In this document: positions 22,701 through 33,496 of the stretch, in pieces
How positions within the stretch are numbered: position 1 is the first letter of the stretch
How the letters are laid out: each line of letters begins with the position of its first letter
NCBI RefSeq assembly: GCF_963576675.1
Contig: NC_088918.1
Coordinates: 36,675,501 to 36,739,500 of the forward strand
Source: Euphorbia lathyris
Lineage: Eukaryota; Streptophyta; Magnoliopsida; Malpighiales; Euphorbiaceae
DNA length: 64,000 nt
Reading direction: 5' to 3'
Position numbers and translations under genes: made by a program
The notes under the pieces: model-generated
Told to the model about the DNA's origin: nothing
Database searches by the model: none
What the model saw: only the letters and a program-made list of their open reading frames with translations

Positions 22701-25700
22701 CTGACCTTACTATAAGCAAGCTGTATTTCCTTTCCTTTTTTTTCATTTCTTTTAATGGTTATTGGACTGTTGTAGCGCTAGTTCGATTCAGGAGAATGGA
22801 TGAGAACCTCGAAGTGAACAGGAAAAATGTATAACTTATTTCATGTGCAGGAGCCTACCCTTTCCCAGTCTTGTAAACATAACAGGGACAGGGCAGCATC
22901 TCCTAGTAAGCAGGATTGGTAAGGCCTGGCCAACCATTATCCATCTATACCATTCAGTATTCAAAATGAGTTAATATGACCTCCTGAACCAATTCACACG
23001 TGAAAGGCCACTTCAATAGTCAAATCAATATAGAAAAGGGATTTAAATATTTATCACCCCCAATCATATGGAAAGAAAATTCAAACTAAAAGGAAGAAAG
23101 AACATTTACCATTCCAGCCAACTCGTCAACCTCCATACAGAAGGCCAGTATTGCAGCACCAACACCTGTTGTCAATGTGCTCTTTATAGGAACTTGAGTA
23201 CTTCTATTAACTTCTGAAAAGAACGATGGCAGTAATCCATCTCTGGCCATTGCCATTAATATTCGCGGCTGTAAAGAACAAAAAATGAGGAACATTGAGC
23301 ATCATAACTCACAAATAACCAGATCCTTACAAATTGATAATGCAATTCAACCATTAAATGTAATGAGGCTCATATTTGATTTATCTTGCAAAGCAATCAT
23401 TAAAAAATAAAAAATAAAAACAAAAAAAGAGAGAGAGACAGACGGGGTTTTCCTTCCCTAGACAATGTTTAATAATAACAAAGAAAAAAATTTCTTTTAT
23501 GTTAAATTAATTATCAACTAAAACATAGCATTCTAGAATCTGTTTGAAATATTCTTTAAGCCCTATAGTTTTCCATATGGTTCTCAGGTAATACCACCAT
23601 TACAGAGCCCTTCACCAGCTTCCATATCATGTTTTTCCTCTTGCACATAGCATCTTCAGCTCAATTTATCACAAAAACATCAAAAGAATGATCTGAGATG
23701 CCACTATTTTTAATTGCTATTATTTTCTAAAGCTCAGAAGATACAGAAGGAAAGAAAAATATATACTTGTATAGAGAAAATTAACTCATCCTTCTCAAAT
23801 GGAATTGGGGGAAAAAATATTAGTAAAGCAGAAATTTAATTCAAGTCCCTCTTAGAAAACAGGAATACTAAGGAAGTGTACAAGGTTCAACAATAGAATA
23901 GATCATCTTGAAAGAATACACAGAGACAATATAATTTGTTAAATTGAATTATGATATAGGAAGAGGGGAGTTTATTTCATCACCTGAGGAAGAAGCGAGC
24001 CCATCAATGTTGAACAAAGCGCCATAACAGCTCCAGCAGTTATTATGTACCTGGAATTAAAAGCAACTAAATAATCCTTCAATGGAAAGGTTCAACTTAT
24101 TTTCATAATGTTTAAGGGAATAAAAATTAGCACATTCAACATTTTGAGCCAAAGAAGATACTTACGCTGCCCAATGCATCCCATGTTCAGCAAATGCAGA
24201 GGAGATTGGAGTGTCAGGATCCATTGAATAATACGGTACTAGACCAACAATAACAACTGAAACCAACATATATAAAGAACAACAAATAGACAGAGAAAGC
24301 CCTATGCCCATAGGCAAATCTCGTTGAGGGTTCTTCACCTGTCAGATAATTAGCATAAACATAAATACTGGCAATAGATAAGGAAATGGATTTAAAAATG
24401 AATTACTAATATAATAATAGTAAGAGTATACCTCCTCTGCAGTGCTAGCAACTGAATCAAACCCAATGTAAGCAAAAAAGACAGTTGCAGAGCCTGCAAG
24501 CATCCCATCAACTCCGAAGGCAAAATACCTATCAGTAAATTGAGTTTATTAGCCTCTACACACTTACAAATCACAAAATTGAGTTAACATATACCCCTGA
24601 ATGATCATTACCCAGTGGGAAGTCCATATCCTGCCCATCCAGTCTTGAAGCCCAGATAAGTACCAGCTATTATGACAAACACCAAAGAACACATATTCAC
24701 AGTGGTGACTATAGCTTGTACCAAGATACTCTGAAAAAGTGATATTTTTATGGCGTTAATTGCATGCAAGAAACACTATAACCATAAAAAAGTGACAGAA
24801 AATAATTGATGAAGATGAATGGAAATTACCTCCTTGATTCCCACACACAAGAGCCCAGTAACAATAAATACCAGAAATGCAGCACATGGGTCAACCACAA
24901 TATCAAGCCCTGGAATATGCTGACGTGCTAGAAAAACAGGAAGAGAATCCTGACCTCCAAAAAGCAATGCCTTGATAATTTAACAGAAAAGAAAAAAGAA
25001 AAAAAAAATCCAGATAAGAAGATAAATAGAAAGGCAAACTAAATTTCAAGGAAGACAAGCTCACCACTACCAACATAACACCCTGATAATGACAATACAA
25101 GGAACATAAGGCCAGAAGGGAATATTACAGATGGAGAAGAAGAAAATCCATTGACTAATAAATATTAACTCAGATAACCATATTATTAAATAGAGCAACT
25201 ATTCTGATTCAAATAGCCATATCTTAACAAAAGAAATGTCAACAACTTAGGTTTTGTTCTCTTTTTTTTTTTTTTTACAGCTCAGTAAGATTGAGGATAC
25301 AATCCAATCCAGTCTCAACTATTTAACTCTTGGTATAATACCCAAAGCATAATAAAATGAATTTCAAGATAGAATAACATCACTTAAGAATCAGAAACTC
25401 TTATAAACTCGAGAGGCCTAACTAATTAAAAGAGGTCAAACCTAGTGAAATTCAGCATGAATACTAAGAAGCAAAGAATTAGATTGTCAATATGAGTTAA
25501 TAATGCAACATTTTACTGCAAAAGTCAATTAAATAAAAACTAACACCTCCAGATATGAGTTTCAATGTCCCTGTCACTTAAGAATATGCACAAAATTACT
25601 AATGTGTTTATTTCTACTTGGTAGTTGATACGAGAAATGATAGACTTACCAATTTTACAATTAGCATCCTTCAAACATTAAACCAACAAAAGATATGACT

Positions 25701-27021
25701 ACTTAATTACATAATGCTAAAACATAAAATATAATTAATTAAACCTTGCATATAAAGGATACCAGCCATGTTCACATGCACCTTAATGACCAAATCACCG
25801 TTAGATATAGGCTTATTAAATCTAAGCCTTAGGATACTTTGCATCTCCATCCTGAGATTTTAATAAGCCTGGATCTAACGGTGAATGACCAAATAGTACA
25901 TGGTCATTAAGGTGCATGTGATCAAAACCGGTTACTCTACACAGGAAAAGAAGAAGTTTAGGGTAGAGAAAATCACTAACTAGATTTGGGGATATGCCAC
26001 GAGCAACTGCTGATCCACCAATTGTGTATTCCAATATTAGAGCCCAGCCAATCAACCATGCAACACTTCACATTGATATTGGTAGAGTAATTTAGTAGGA
26101 TAATACAAATGCTAACAAAAATAACACTGAGTTCATTTTCTGAACAAATGACATTAAACTATAACTGTATCACCATCAAACTACAGTACAGTGGATCAAT
26201 TGATTGAATTAAAAATAAATGATGTATTAATAAGCAACTCTCCTATTCCCATGTCGGGATTAGGTGAAGAACACATGATAAACAACCAAATATTTATTTT
26301 TTCTTTCCAATGAAGAGATAACATGAGCTCACCCTTCTCCAACGCATATATAGGAATAATGATAGGCACTGCCAGCAGATGGACATCGACTTGCAAGCTC
26401 TGCATAGCAAAAGGCAGAGAGAGCAGCAGCAATTCCAGCTATTAAGAAAGAAATCGTGAGAGCTGGACCAGCATGCTCTCTAGCGACTGTTCCGACGAGA
26501 ATATAAACTCCAGCTCCGATTGTTGAACCAACTCCTATGAAAGGGAAGCAATCAAGGATTCAGAGGTCATTGAAAGAAGAAAACTCGAACATAAATCACC
26601 AATTCAAAGTAACAGGCAGATATTGAGAGAGAAAGACAGTATAAATACGAAGAAATGTGCGAAATAGCAATTAAGAACTTAGCAGGTGAAAAATAACATG
26701 AAAATAATGTACAGAGAGGAAACAGAAATTAGAACTATCCAAAAAAACATATCAAGCTCTCGGCCATCATCATCAACTAAAGTTAAAAAGCACAAAAAGC
26801 GCAGAAAAGAAAATTCAAAAAATCAATTTCGGTGGATGGTAAGAAGTAGAAGAAATACCAATAGCAATAAGGTGAGCAACAGACAACTCCTTGGCTAACT
26901 GATGGTGAGAATTAGCTTTGGAAAGCTCAGAATCAACCTGTTTTCTCCTCACCAAACTCTTAAAGCAACCTCCAACAACACCAAACCCACCTTCCTTTGG
27001 TAAATCAACAAGAAAACCCAT
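19765..27021 (-). CDS. CAT2: Cationic amino acid transporter, CAT2-like (14 exons)
   Basis: Exons on the minus strand, in order, are 26859-27021, 26333-26534, 25981-26065, 24830-24970, 24612-24730, 24432-24528, 24166-24338, 23984-24050, 23110-23268, 21662-21929, 21077-21182, 20777-20889, 20139-20214 and 19765-19921. They join in phase to 1926 nt, or 641 residues, the expected size for plant CATs. The start [12 protein letters not shown] and the [10 protein letters not shown] segment resemble the CAT2 type. Family hallmarks include [72 protein letters not shown] and [12 protein letters not shown], spread over about 14 predicted membrane spans. Such proteins move arginine, lysine and related amino acids; plant CAT2/CAT4 members sit at the tonoplast. 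No stop or frameshift is present, so the gene looks functional. CAT2 and CAT4 cannot be separated without a tree. One intron carries a MITE (25771-25922). Confidence 0.95.
25771..25922. mobile_element. Small MITE in the third CAT intron
   Basis: The left end TCACATGCACCTTAATGACC is the reverse complement of the right end, and the inner words CACCGTTAGAT and GGCTTATTAAA are also inverted. Total length is about 150 bp. Remnants of the same terminal word occur at 36749-36806. The target duplication is unclear. Confidence 0.7.
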
Positions 27022-27349
27022 CAAACTCCTCCCTCAAGATCCAATAACAATCAATCTAGAAGACCCGGGCAATGAAATTTCTCTATTGCTATATCATAAT
27101 TAATCAAACTAGAACAAAAAATTAAACAATTTACAAACCAAAAACTTGTAAAAACAAAAGACAGCAACTGTAAAATCCTAAGCCAAATCTGCCCGCCTTT
27201 GGAGAGATAAGAAGTAAAGCCCCCAAAATCCTTGAGTAAGATTCCAAAAGGGAAGCGGGCAGAATGTGGTTACAGAGAAATTCTCTGGTTATTGATAGAG
27301 CGAAAAGGGAAAACTATGATACAAGGCAAGGAATAAAAATGGAGTTTGT

Positions 27350-27360
27350 TTTATATATAA
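27350..27360 (-). promoter_or_regulatory. Candidate TATA box of the CAT gene
   Basis: On the minus strand this reads TATATATAAA, about 330 bp upstream of the CAT start codon. No other strong TATA word lies between it and the ATG. The transcription start was not identified, so this is a guess based on position and sequence. Confidence 0.4.
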
Positions 27361-27712
27361 GGCAAATGGATTTGGTGTGTGTTGCCCAATGCTGGGAGAG
27401 CGCGTGGGGAGGTTGGAATCTTTGGATTGGGATTTCGTCCATGAATTGATATCTCAGCACCACTGGATTCCATTGGGTCCCACCACTTCGAATTATTATA
27501 ATTTAAGAAAAAGTGCTCTACACAAAATGATTGCATTATTAAATTGCAAAAATACAAAATTCTCTTACGTGCTTTTGTTCAAATGACTGAAAAATAGATA
27601 ATTAATTGGCTTAATATATTATTGGCCCTTAACTTGTAAAAAAGGTTAATTCGCTCCCTGGATTTTTTAAATGTTCTGACACTTCTTTAAATTTGTATGA
27701 AATATTTAATTA

Positions 27713-27995
27713 GGTGTTATTTTATAAAATTGAAAATTAAATGCTAAAAAAATAAGTATTGAATTTTAAGTGCGGAATATTATAAGTGTTGAACATATTA
27801 TACGATTTAGTTTTAATAAAAATATATTGTTTAATTTAAAATATTAAGTTAAATATTTTGATTTATCAAAATAAATGGTTTTTCACTTAATTAACTAATT
27901 TAATTGGTAGAAGAACAACCGTTATCAAACACACTTAAATTAAATAAGTGTTTAATATTTTAATTTAAGTAATTAAGTGGTTTATCAAAAAAGGC
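27713..27995. mobile_element. hAT-like MITE, copy 1
   Basis: It starts GTGTTATTTTATAA and ends TTTATCAAAAAAGGC. The interior closely matches 54039-54328, including the words TTTTAAGTGC, TATTATAAGTGTTGA and TATCAAACACACTTAAATT. It has no coding capacity. This copy has more changes at its ends than the second copy. Confidence 0.7.
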
Positions 27996-29063
27996 TTTAG
28001 TCTTTTAAATTTATATAAAATATAATCAATCAATCACTTAGTTATAAAAAATAATTTAAATATAAAAGATATATATGCATCTTAAAAATGTAAAATGACC
28101 AAAATTAAAGTATGCAATTCTAATGTTAGAGAAAAAAAAAGTTTTATAATTGAATAAATAAAAACTTCATTTTTTAAATATATTTTAATCTATTTTGTGA
28201 GTTATATAATAACATTTGAAATATATGCAATATATCTCCTACATTTAATTTATAACTAATTGATTAATTAATTATATTTTACGTTATTTTAAAGAGCTAA
28301 GTGAATATTTTAAATAAGTTTAGAACTATCGGTTAAAAATTTACGACTTATCAATTTTTTTTTTTACAAGTTGAAGATTGGTAAATGATGTATTACACCT
28401 AATTTATTTTTAGCTATTTTTGAGGAAATTTTTTAGCTATATTAAGTGGGTGTTTGTTAAAGTCCTTTTAAACCTCCTTTTGCGTTTAAGTCCTAAACAG
28501 GAGAATACTCAGTGTTTGGTTAGGAATGAAATACAACTGCCTATTGCTGTTTCATAAGGAAAACACTGCCTTTTCCATCAGGAGCACGCCGCTGCTTTTC
28601 TAGTCTCCTTCTACGTTTCGATTTTTTCTCTCTTAAATACCCTCCATCAAATCTAATCAAATCCAAGAACGTTGAACTGGGTTTTTTCCATCGCTCGCTG
28701 GACTGGTTTTTTTCCATCGCTCGCTGGACTGGGTTTTCTTCTCTGCGGATTTTTCTTCCCTCACGGCAATTTTCAACAGGTTAGTTTTCAATTTTTTTGA
28801 ACAATTCAATACGGTACTATTCAAAAGAAACGAATCAAAAGTTTTGTTTGTTGATGGGCTCCCTATTGATTGCACCAGAAGAGAAGTAGGCCGTATCCTC
28901 ATTCTAGTTAGAAGTATTTCCAGTCTGTTTAGACATTCTGATGCATTTGATTATAATTGCTTTTAAGTTACAATGCTTGCTAATGTTATGCTTAGCTAGA
29001 ATGCTTGAAAATAATATTATTATTTCTATATTTCCTTGATTTATAACCAAAGAAGAACAACAG
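27996..29063. other. AT-rich intergenic DNA with a short tandem duplication
   Basis: No gene is recognised. A roughly 30-bp unit containing TTTTTTCCATCGCTCGCTGG is present twice at about 28680-28735. The word GTGGGTGTTTGTTAAAG near 28446 resembles ends of hAT-like MITEs, but no partner end was found. Confidence 0.4.
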
Positions 29064-29336
29064 AACATAAATTACCCATCAATTTCCACTGCCAAACTTG
29101 ATAAAACCTTCACCATAAAAAGAACAGTGACAAATGTTGGACCTCTAAATTGAACTTATATTACCAAAATTAAAGCCCCAAAAGGATTATTTGTGAAGGT
29201 TTTACCAAAGAAACTTTTCTTTGAAGAAAAATTATCAAAATTACCTTTCAAGGTTAAGTTTAATGGTAAAATGGCTAAACATAGGTACAATTTTGGGTCA
29301 GTTACTTGGTTTGATGGTAAACATTTTGTTGTTTAA
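29064..29336 (+). pseudogene. Subtilisin-like protease fragment (C-terminal fn3-like domain)
   Basis: A frame of about 90 codons reads NINYPSISTAKLDKTFTIKR, then TVTNVGPLN, a TGA, TYITKIKAPKG, and later NFGSVTWFDGKHFVV with a TAA. This matches the fn3-like C-terminal domain of plant subtilases, whose hallmark is LNYPS...RTVTNVG...GSLTWSDGKH. One in-frame TGA interrupts it, and the protease domain with its Asp-His-Ser triad is absent nearby. It is therefore a broken gene fragment, probably moved here by transposition or left by deletion. Confidence 0.85.
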
Positions 29337-29344
29337 TGTTACTG

Positions 29345-29645
29345 TCAATGTTGAGAATTGAGCCCTGAGTTCAACCGTTGAATTGAAGAGTTTATAGGCT
29401 TAGGCCCAGTTCAGTTTGATGGAACCACAAGGAAGTCTACACGAACAGTGGGAAAAGCAGCCTTTGAATAAGATATGCTTTGCTTGTTAGCCTTTCACAA
29501 ACCTGATAGGTAGGCATATGGTAACTTTGAGTCAAAATCAACTTATCTTATTGCTGCTAATCAAATACAAAGGGATAAGCCCAATGGTGATAATAACTTT
29601 TTTTTTGGAGGCCAAAACACAAAGAAAAAGGCAGATAATTAAAGA
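29345..29645 (+). pseudogene. Degenerate coding remnant of unknown family
   Basis: One frame reads, with three stops, VQFDGTTRKSTRTVGKAAFE, then DMLCLLAFHKPDR, then AYGNFESKSTYLIAANQIQ and FFFGGQNTKKKADN. The biased and amino-acid-like composition suggests a former exon. I do not recognise the family. It directly follows the subtilase fragment, so both may have arrived together. Confidence 0.45.
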
Positions 29646-29949
29646 TTATGGCTTTAGATGATTATGAGTTGAGTTTGATTCTCTTATTTTAGTTGTGGTT
29701 TTAGGAAAACTTTGCCTATTGCTGTTATTTTAGTTTCTTACTTGAAAATAGTTGGGATAATGTTATTTTCATGTCTCCTGCAATTTTCATGTATTTTTTA
29801 TGGTAAATAACAGGAGTTGAAGATTAAGGGATTATCTACACTTGAATATTTCCTTTTCTGATATATCCTCTAAATATTTATGATCTCTTTTGAGTTTAGG
29901 CTATGATTGTAAGAAATTAGGCGAGCCATAGATACTACCACAACAACCG

Positions 29950-30095
29950 ATATTGTGATGTGCCGTCTATTCCCCACCACCCTGAAAGGCATCGCCTCTT
30001 ATTGGTATGAGTCTCTAGACACCATGACCATCACTAGCTTTAAGCAAATATCTAAACTCTTTGTCGATCATTTTTGTTGTTGGGACGAAGTCCCA
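29950..30095 (+). pseudogene. Retrotransposon gag fragment
   Basis: The frame reads CRLFPTTLKGIASYWYESL and then SFKQISKLFVDHF. This matches the gag core of plant Ty3/gypsy elements, which has a conserved FP..LKG.A..WY.SL pattern. It is cut off on both sides. Beyond it come degenerate repeats of AAAGTTGGGA and its inverse (30095-30220). Confidence 0.7.
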
Positions 30096-30099
30096 ACTT

Positions 30100-30900
30100 C
30101 CCGATATTCTATAAAGTTGGGACTTTTGTCCCCAACCTTATTAAAATTGGGATTTTTTTGTCCCACTTTAATAAAATTAGGATATAAAGTCTCAATTTTA
30201 TTAAAGTTGTGATATAGTCCAATCTTAACCACTGAAATAATACCCATATCCACGTATCATTTCGTATTTTTTGAATTGTACGTTGATTTTATAAAATTTT
30301 ATGGAATCACCTAAAAATACACAATAATTATTTAGAAGTGTAAAATGATGAAAATTTTACATGAAATTATTATTATTTCTACAGAAATGATATGAAATAA
30401 ATATAAATAAAATATGAAAAAGCTATATATTACGACGATAACAATATCCCCAAACTTAAATTTTGCTTGTCCTCAAGCAAAGAAAAGTTGAAAAGAACAT
30501 TATATCATCGAATAAGTTAATATAAGGACATGAATTATTTTAATAAAAAATAAAACAAAATTCTATATTCAAATCTCGGACTATTCCTTTGAATAAAAAT
30601 GATTTATTTTTACACTCTTGTTTTTCAAATGGACATTTTTCATTATATTGAATAAAATCAAACCAATTTAAGCACCTTACATGGAAATCATTCTATCACT
30701 CAAGTGTTTAGGATAATGTGTGTTTCGCTGAAGTCCGATAAAAACTCTAACTACTAAAAATTTGCAGTGTCATCCAATCTTTACCAAAGCCGGCTGACTA
30801 CAAACACGATCAAAAGGTCTTTTACGGGTTGTAAAGTTGACTGAAAGTAAATGTATGGAGAAGGGGAAGATTTTTTGGGTAAATAAATTTACGGAGGAAT
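30100..30900 (-). repeat. Remnant of a Tat/Athila-like LTR retrotransposon 3' region
   Basis: On the minus strand the words TTGCTTGAGGACAAGC and AAGTTTGGGG occur just before a TG (about 30443). This is the usual polypurine-tract setting of Tat/Athila-type elements, and it matches in style the corresponding region of the young element near 44324-44360. The LTR would lie to the left of 30443. No coding region or matching second LTR was recognised. Confidence 0.45.
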
Positions 30901-32625
30901 TATTTTAAAATATGTGATAGATTCGCAATAATTTTATCTTTTGCCAATTCAGAATCTATTTTTGTGACATATCTTTTCTTTATTTTTTTTATACACACAT
31001 AAATATATGTGTGTATATATATATATATCAATTTTAATTTTATTTATATATATATATAGAGAATATGAAATATACAAAAAAAATGGAGAGGTATAATTGT
31101 CATATATCGATAGAAGTATTTGTCTGAATTTTGTCTTCACTGTGAATCATCATCTCTTGAAATTAACAAACATATCAGTTACTAATTATCTGTAAATTTA
31201 GGAGGAAACAAACTGGTATTTAGGAAGGGAATGTGGTTTGTAACATGGTGAAATGAATGGAATGTCTAGGTTCGAAGAGGTGAGCAATGGAGAATGTGTT
31301 TAAGGTGGGCTATTGTTTTGAGTTTGACGATGTGGGGGTAAAACAAAGAATGCTTATGTCATATTGTGTTTTAAGCTAGATGTGTGAGGTTTTGACTGGT
31401 ATTTGATGCAAATTCTCAAGTTTCGTGTGATTATGGATTACTATTGAAAAAAAAATATAGCATTAGTGAATGTTTAATGTAGGCTCAAAAACTCACTTGA
31501 AACGGTTATGTGTGCCAACTAACTCAATTTATTCCTCAAAATGTCAATGTCTATTCGTTAAAGATTGAGTGAAATGAAATTTTTTACGTGTTCAAAATTC
31601 GTTTACAAAATTTAAGATTTTTAGATAAAACTTCATCCTATCAACCTTTAACATTACTCTAGATATTTTTTTTTTAATGTTTTGTTGGACTAAAACAAAA
31701 CTCAGAATGAGGAACATTTGTTACAAACTTAAAATTTTATTTTTATAAATATTTAAACAACTAATAAAAAGAAATAAATAAATAAAATTACAACCTAAAA
31801 ACATACTAAACCAAACATAAAAATATTTAAAAACTTTCACAAACCACACACAAAGTACAAAAAATTAAAAAAACATAATATAACCAATAAGTACTAAAAG
31901 CTAAGTTCCAACTTAGCATCACCTCGCCCAGGTGATGTAATTCACCTGGGCGAGCGAGATGAATTTCCACCTTGACTAGGTGTGATAAAATTGAGTTTTT
32001 AATCCCAATTTGTTGCAACACCTCAACGAGGTGTGTAAATACCTTGAAGAGATGCCTGTAAAAATAGCTTAAAATATCCAAAAAAAATTTGTCCTTATGC
32101 GGTTTGAATTTTTGACTCAGGAAAAAAGGCTTTCCGTGTATAATTGTCGTAACCCTATATGCATTTTTTTACTCAGAAGAAAATTTTCGCATGTATAATT
32201 CATGTAATCCATAAATGCAGGTTTGGTAGTTGGGGAACATCAGTAGATTTGGCTTTTGGTAGCATATATGACTTCTCACTGTAAAAGGAGGCATTGAGAT
32301 TCATCCGAAAATACACCAAGCTTAGACTACAAACTTTTTCTCCATCTCTATATAGTTAGTTTACTTATTCTTTTCTTCAAGAATCAGTAGTTTGGTTATA
32401 TATTGTTATTTATGTTGTAAGAGTGTTGTTGGTACAAGAGTTCAATCCAATAAAAGTGAGTTTGTTAGTTCATCAAAGGAGTTTCGTTCGACGATCGTAA
32501 CTACGGTTTCTTCTAATCCTTATTTTACTTTTACTATTGTGAAATCTATTATCTATATGTCTAAAGTAAGTTTTAATCTAATTATGGGCTAAAACTTCCT
32601 TAATTAATGCTAAAAGCTGATCTTA
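30901..32625. other. AT-rich intergenic DNA, no gene recognised
   Basis: It holds TA-rich microsatellite sequence (31005-31060) and a perfect 13-bp hairpin at 31923-31954 (CTCGCCCAGGTGA, six-base loop, inverse). Short open frames such as 31827-32081 minus have no recognisable domain. Confidence 0.45.
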
Positions 32626-32635
32626 ATTTTAATTA

Positions 32636-33486
32636 GGGTAAATTTCAAAAAAAAACCCAATGGTTTGGCCGATTTTCAAAAAAACCCTTGTGGTTTGTTA
32701 ATACAAAAAAAAGGAATGTGGTTTGCGCCGTTACCCGAAAAACGGAAAATGGCTTAACAGTGTTAAAGTGCTGACGTGGCACAGTGGTAAAATTGGAAAT
32801 TCAATTTTTTTTTATTTTTTTTCCCTCCCTCTCTCCTCTTCTCCTTCTTCTTCTCCTCCCTCCTCCTTCTTCTTCTTCTCTCCTCTTCTTCCTTTTTCTT
32901 CCTTCTTCTCTCCTCTTCTTCTCTCCTCCTCCTTCTTCTTCTCCTTCTTCCTTCTTCTTCTTCTCTCCTCCTCCTCCTTCTTCTTCCTTCTTCTTCTTCT
33001 TCCTCCTTCTTCTTCTTCCTTCTTTTTTTTCTTTTTTTTTAAGTTTCAGAAATTTTCATATTTTCGAAAATATTTCCGGAAATCTGGAAATTTTCCAGAT
33101 TTCTGAATTCCAGAAATCTGGAAATTTTCCAGATTTCTGAATTCCAGAAATCTGGAAATTTTCCAGATTTCTGGATTCCAGAAATCTGGAAATCGGAAAT
33201 AAATAAAAAGAATAGAAGAAAAAAAGAAGAAGAATGAGAAGGAGAGAAGAAGAAGAAGTAGAAGTAGGAGGAGGAAGAAGGAGGAGGAGGAGAAGAGAGG
33301 AAAAAAAATAAAAAAAAATTCGAATTTCCAACCTTACCCCTTGCCACGTCAGCAGTTTTAACACCGTTAAGTCATTTTCCATTTTTCGGGTAACGGCAAA
33401 ACCACAGTCCTTTTTTTTGTATTAACAACCCACAAGGGTTTTTTTAGAAATCGGCCAAACCACAGGGTTTTTTTTTAGAATTTACC
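32636..33486. mobile_element. Mutator-like non-autonomous element with long TIRs
   Basis: Terminal inverted repeats of about 145 bp (32636-32780 and 33342-33486) are highly similar. The element is flanked by a perfect 10-bp duplication, ATTTTAATTA, at 32626-32635 and 33487-33496, which fits the 9-11 bp duplications of Mutator-like transposons. The interior is a pyrimidine-rich tract (about 32813-33040), a centre of palindromic repeats of CCAGAAATCTGG (about 33085-33195) and a purine-rich tract (about 33200-33320). It has no real coding capacity. Confidence 0.9.
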
Positions 33487-33496
33487 ATTTTAATTA

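Noticed and set aside
25978..25984. Possible loss of the splice donor at CAT exon 3
   Set aside because: The donor reads GTTAGTG, which is a weak but valid GT site, and the reading frame joins perfectly to the next exon.
32723..33140. Open frames rich in serine, proline and phenylalanine
   Set aside because: They are forced by the C/T-only tract of a foldback transposon. Two frames are open at once and there is no domain or start context.
33039..33382. Minus-strand open frames with repeated QISGIQKSGKFPDF-like segments
   Set aside because: They translate the palindromic core and purine tract of the same transposon, not a gene.
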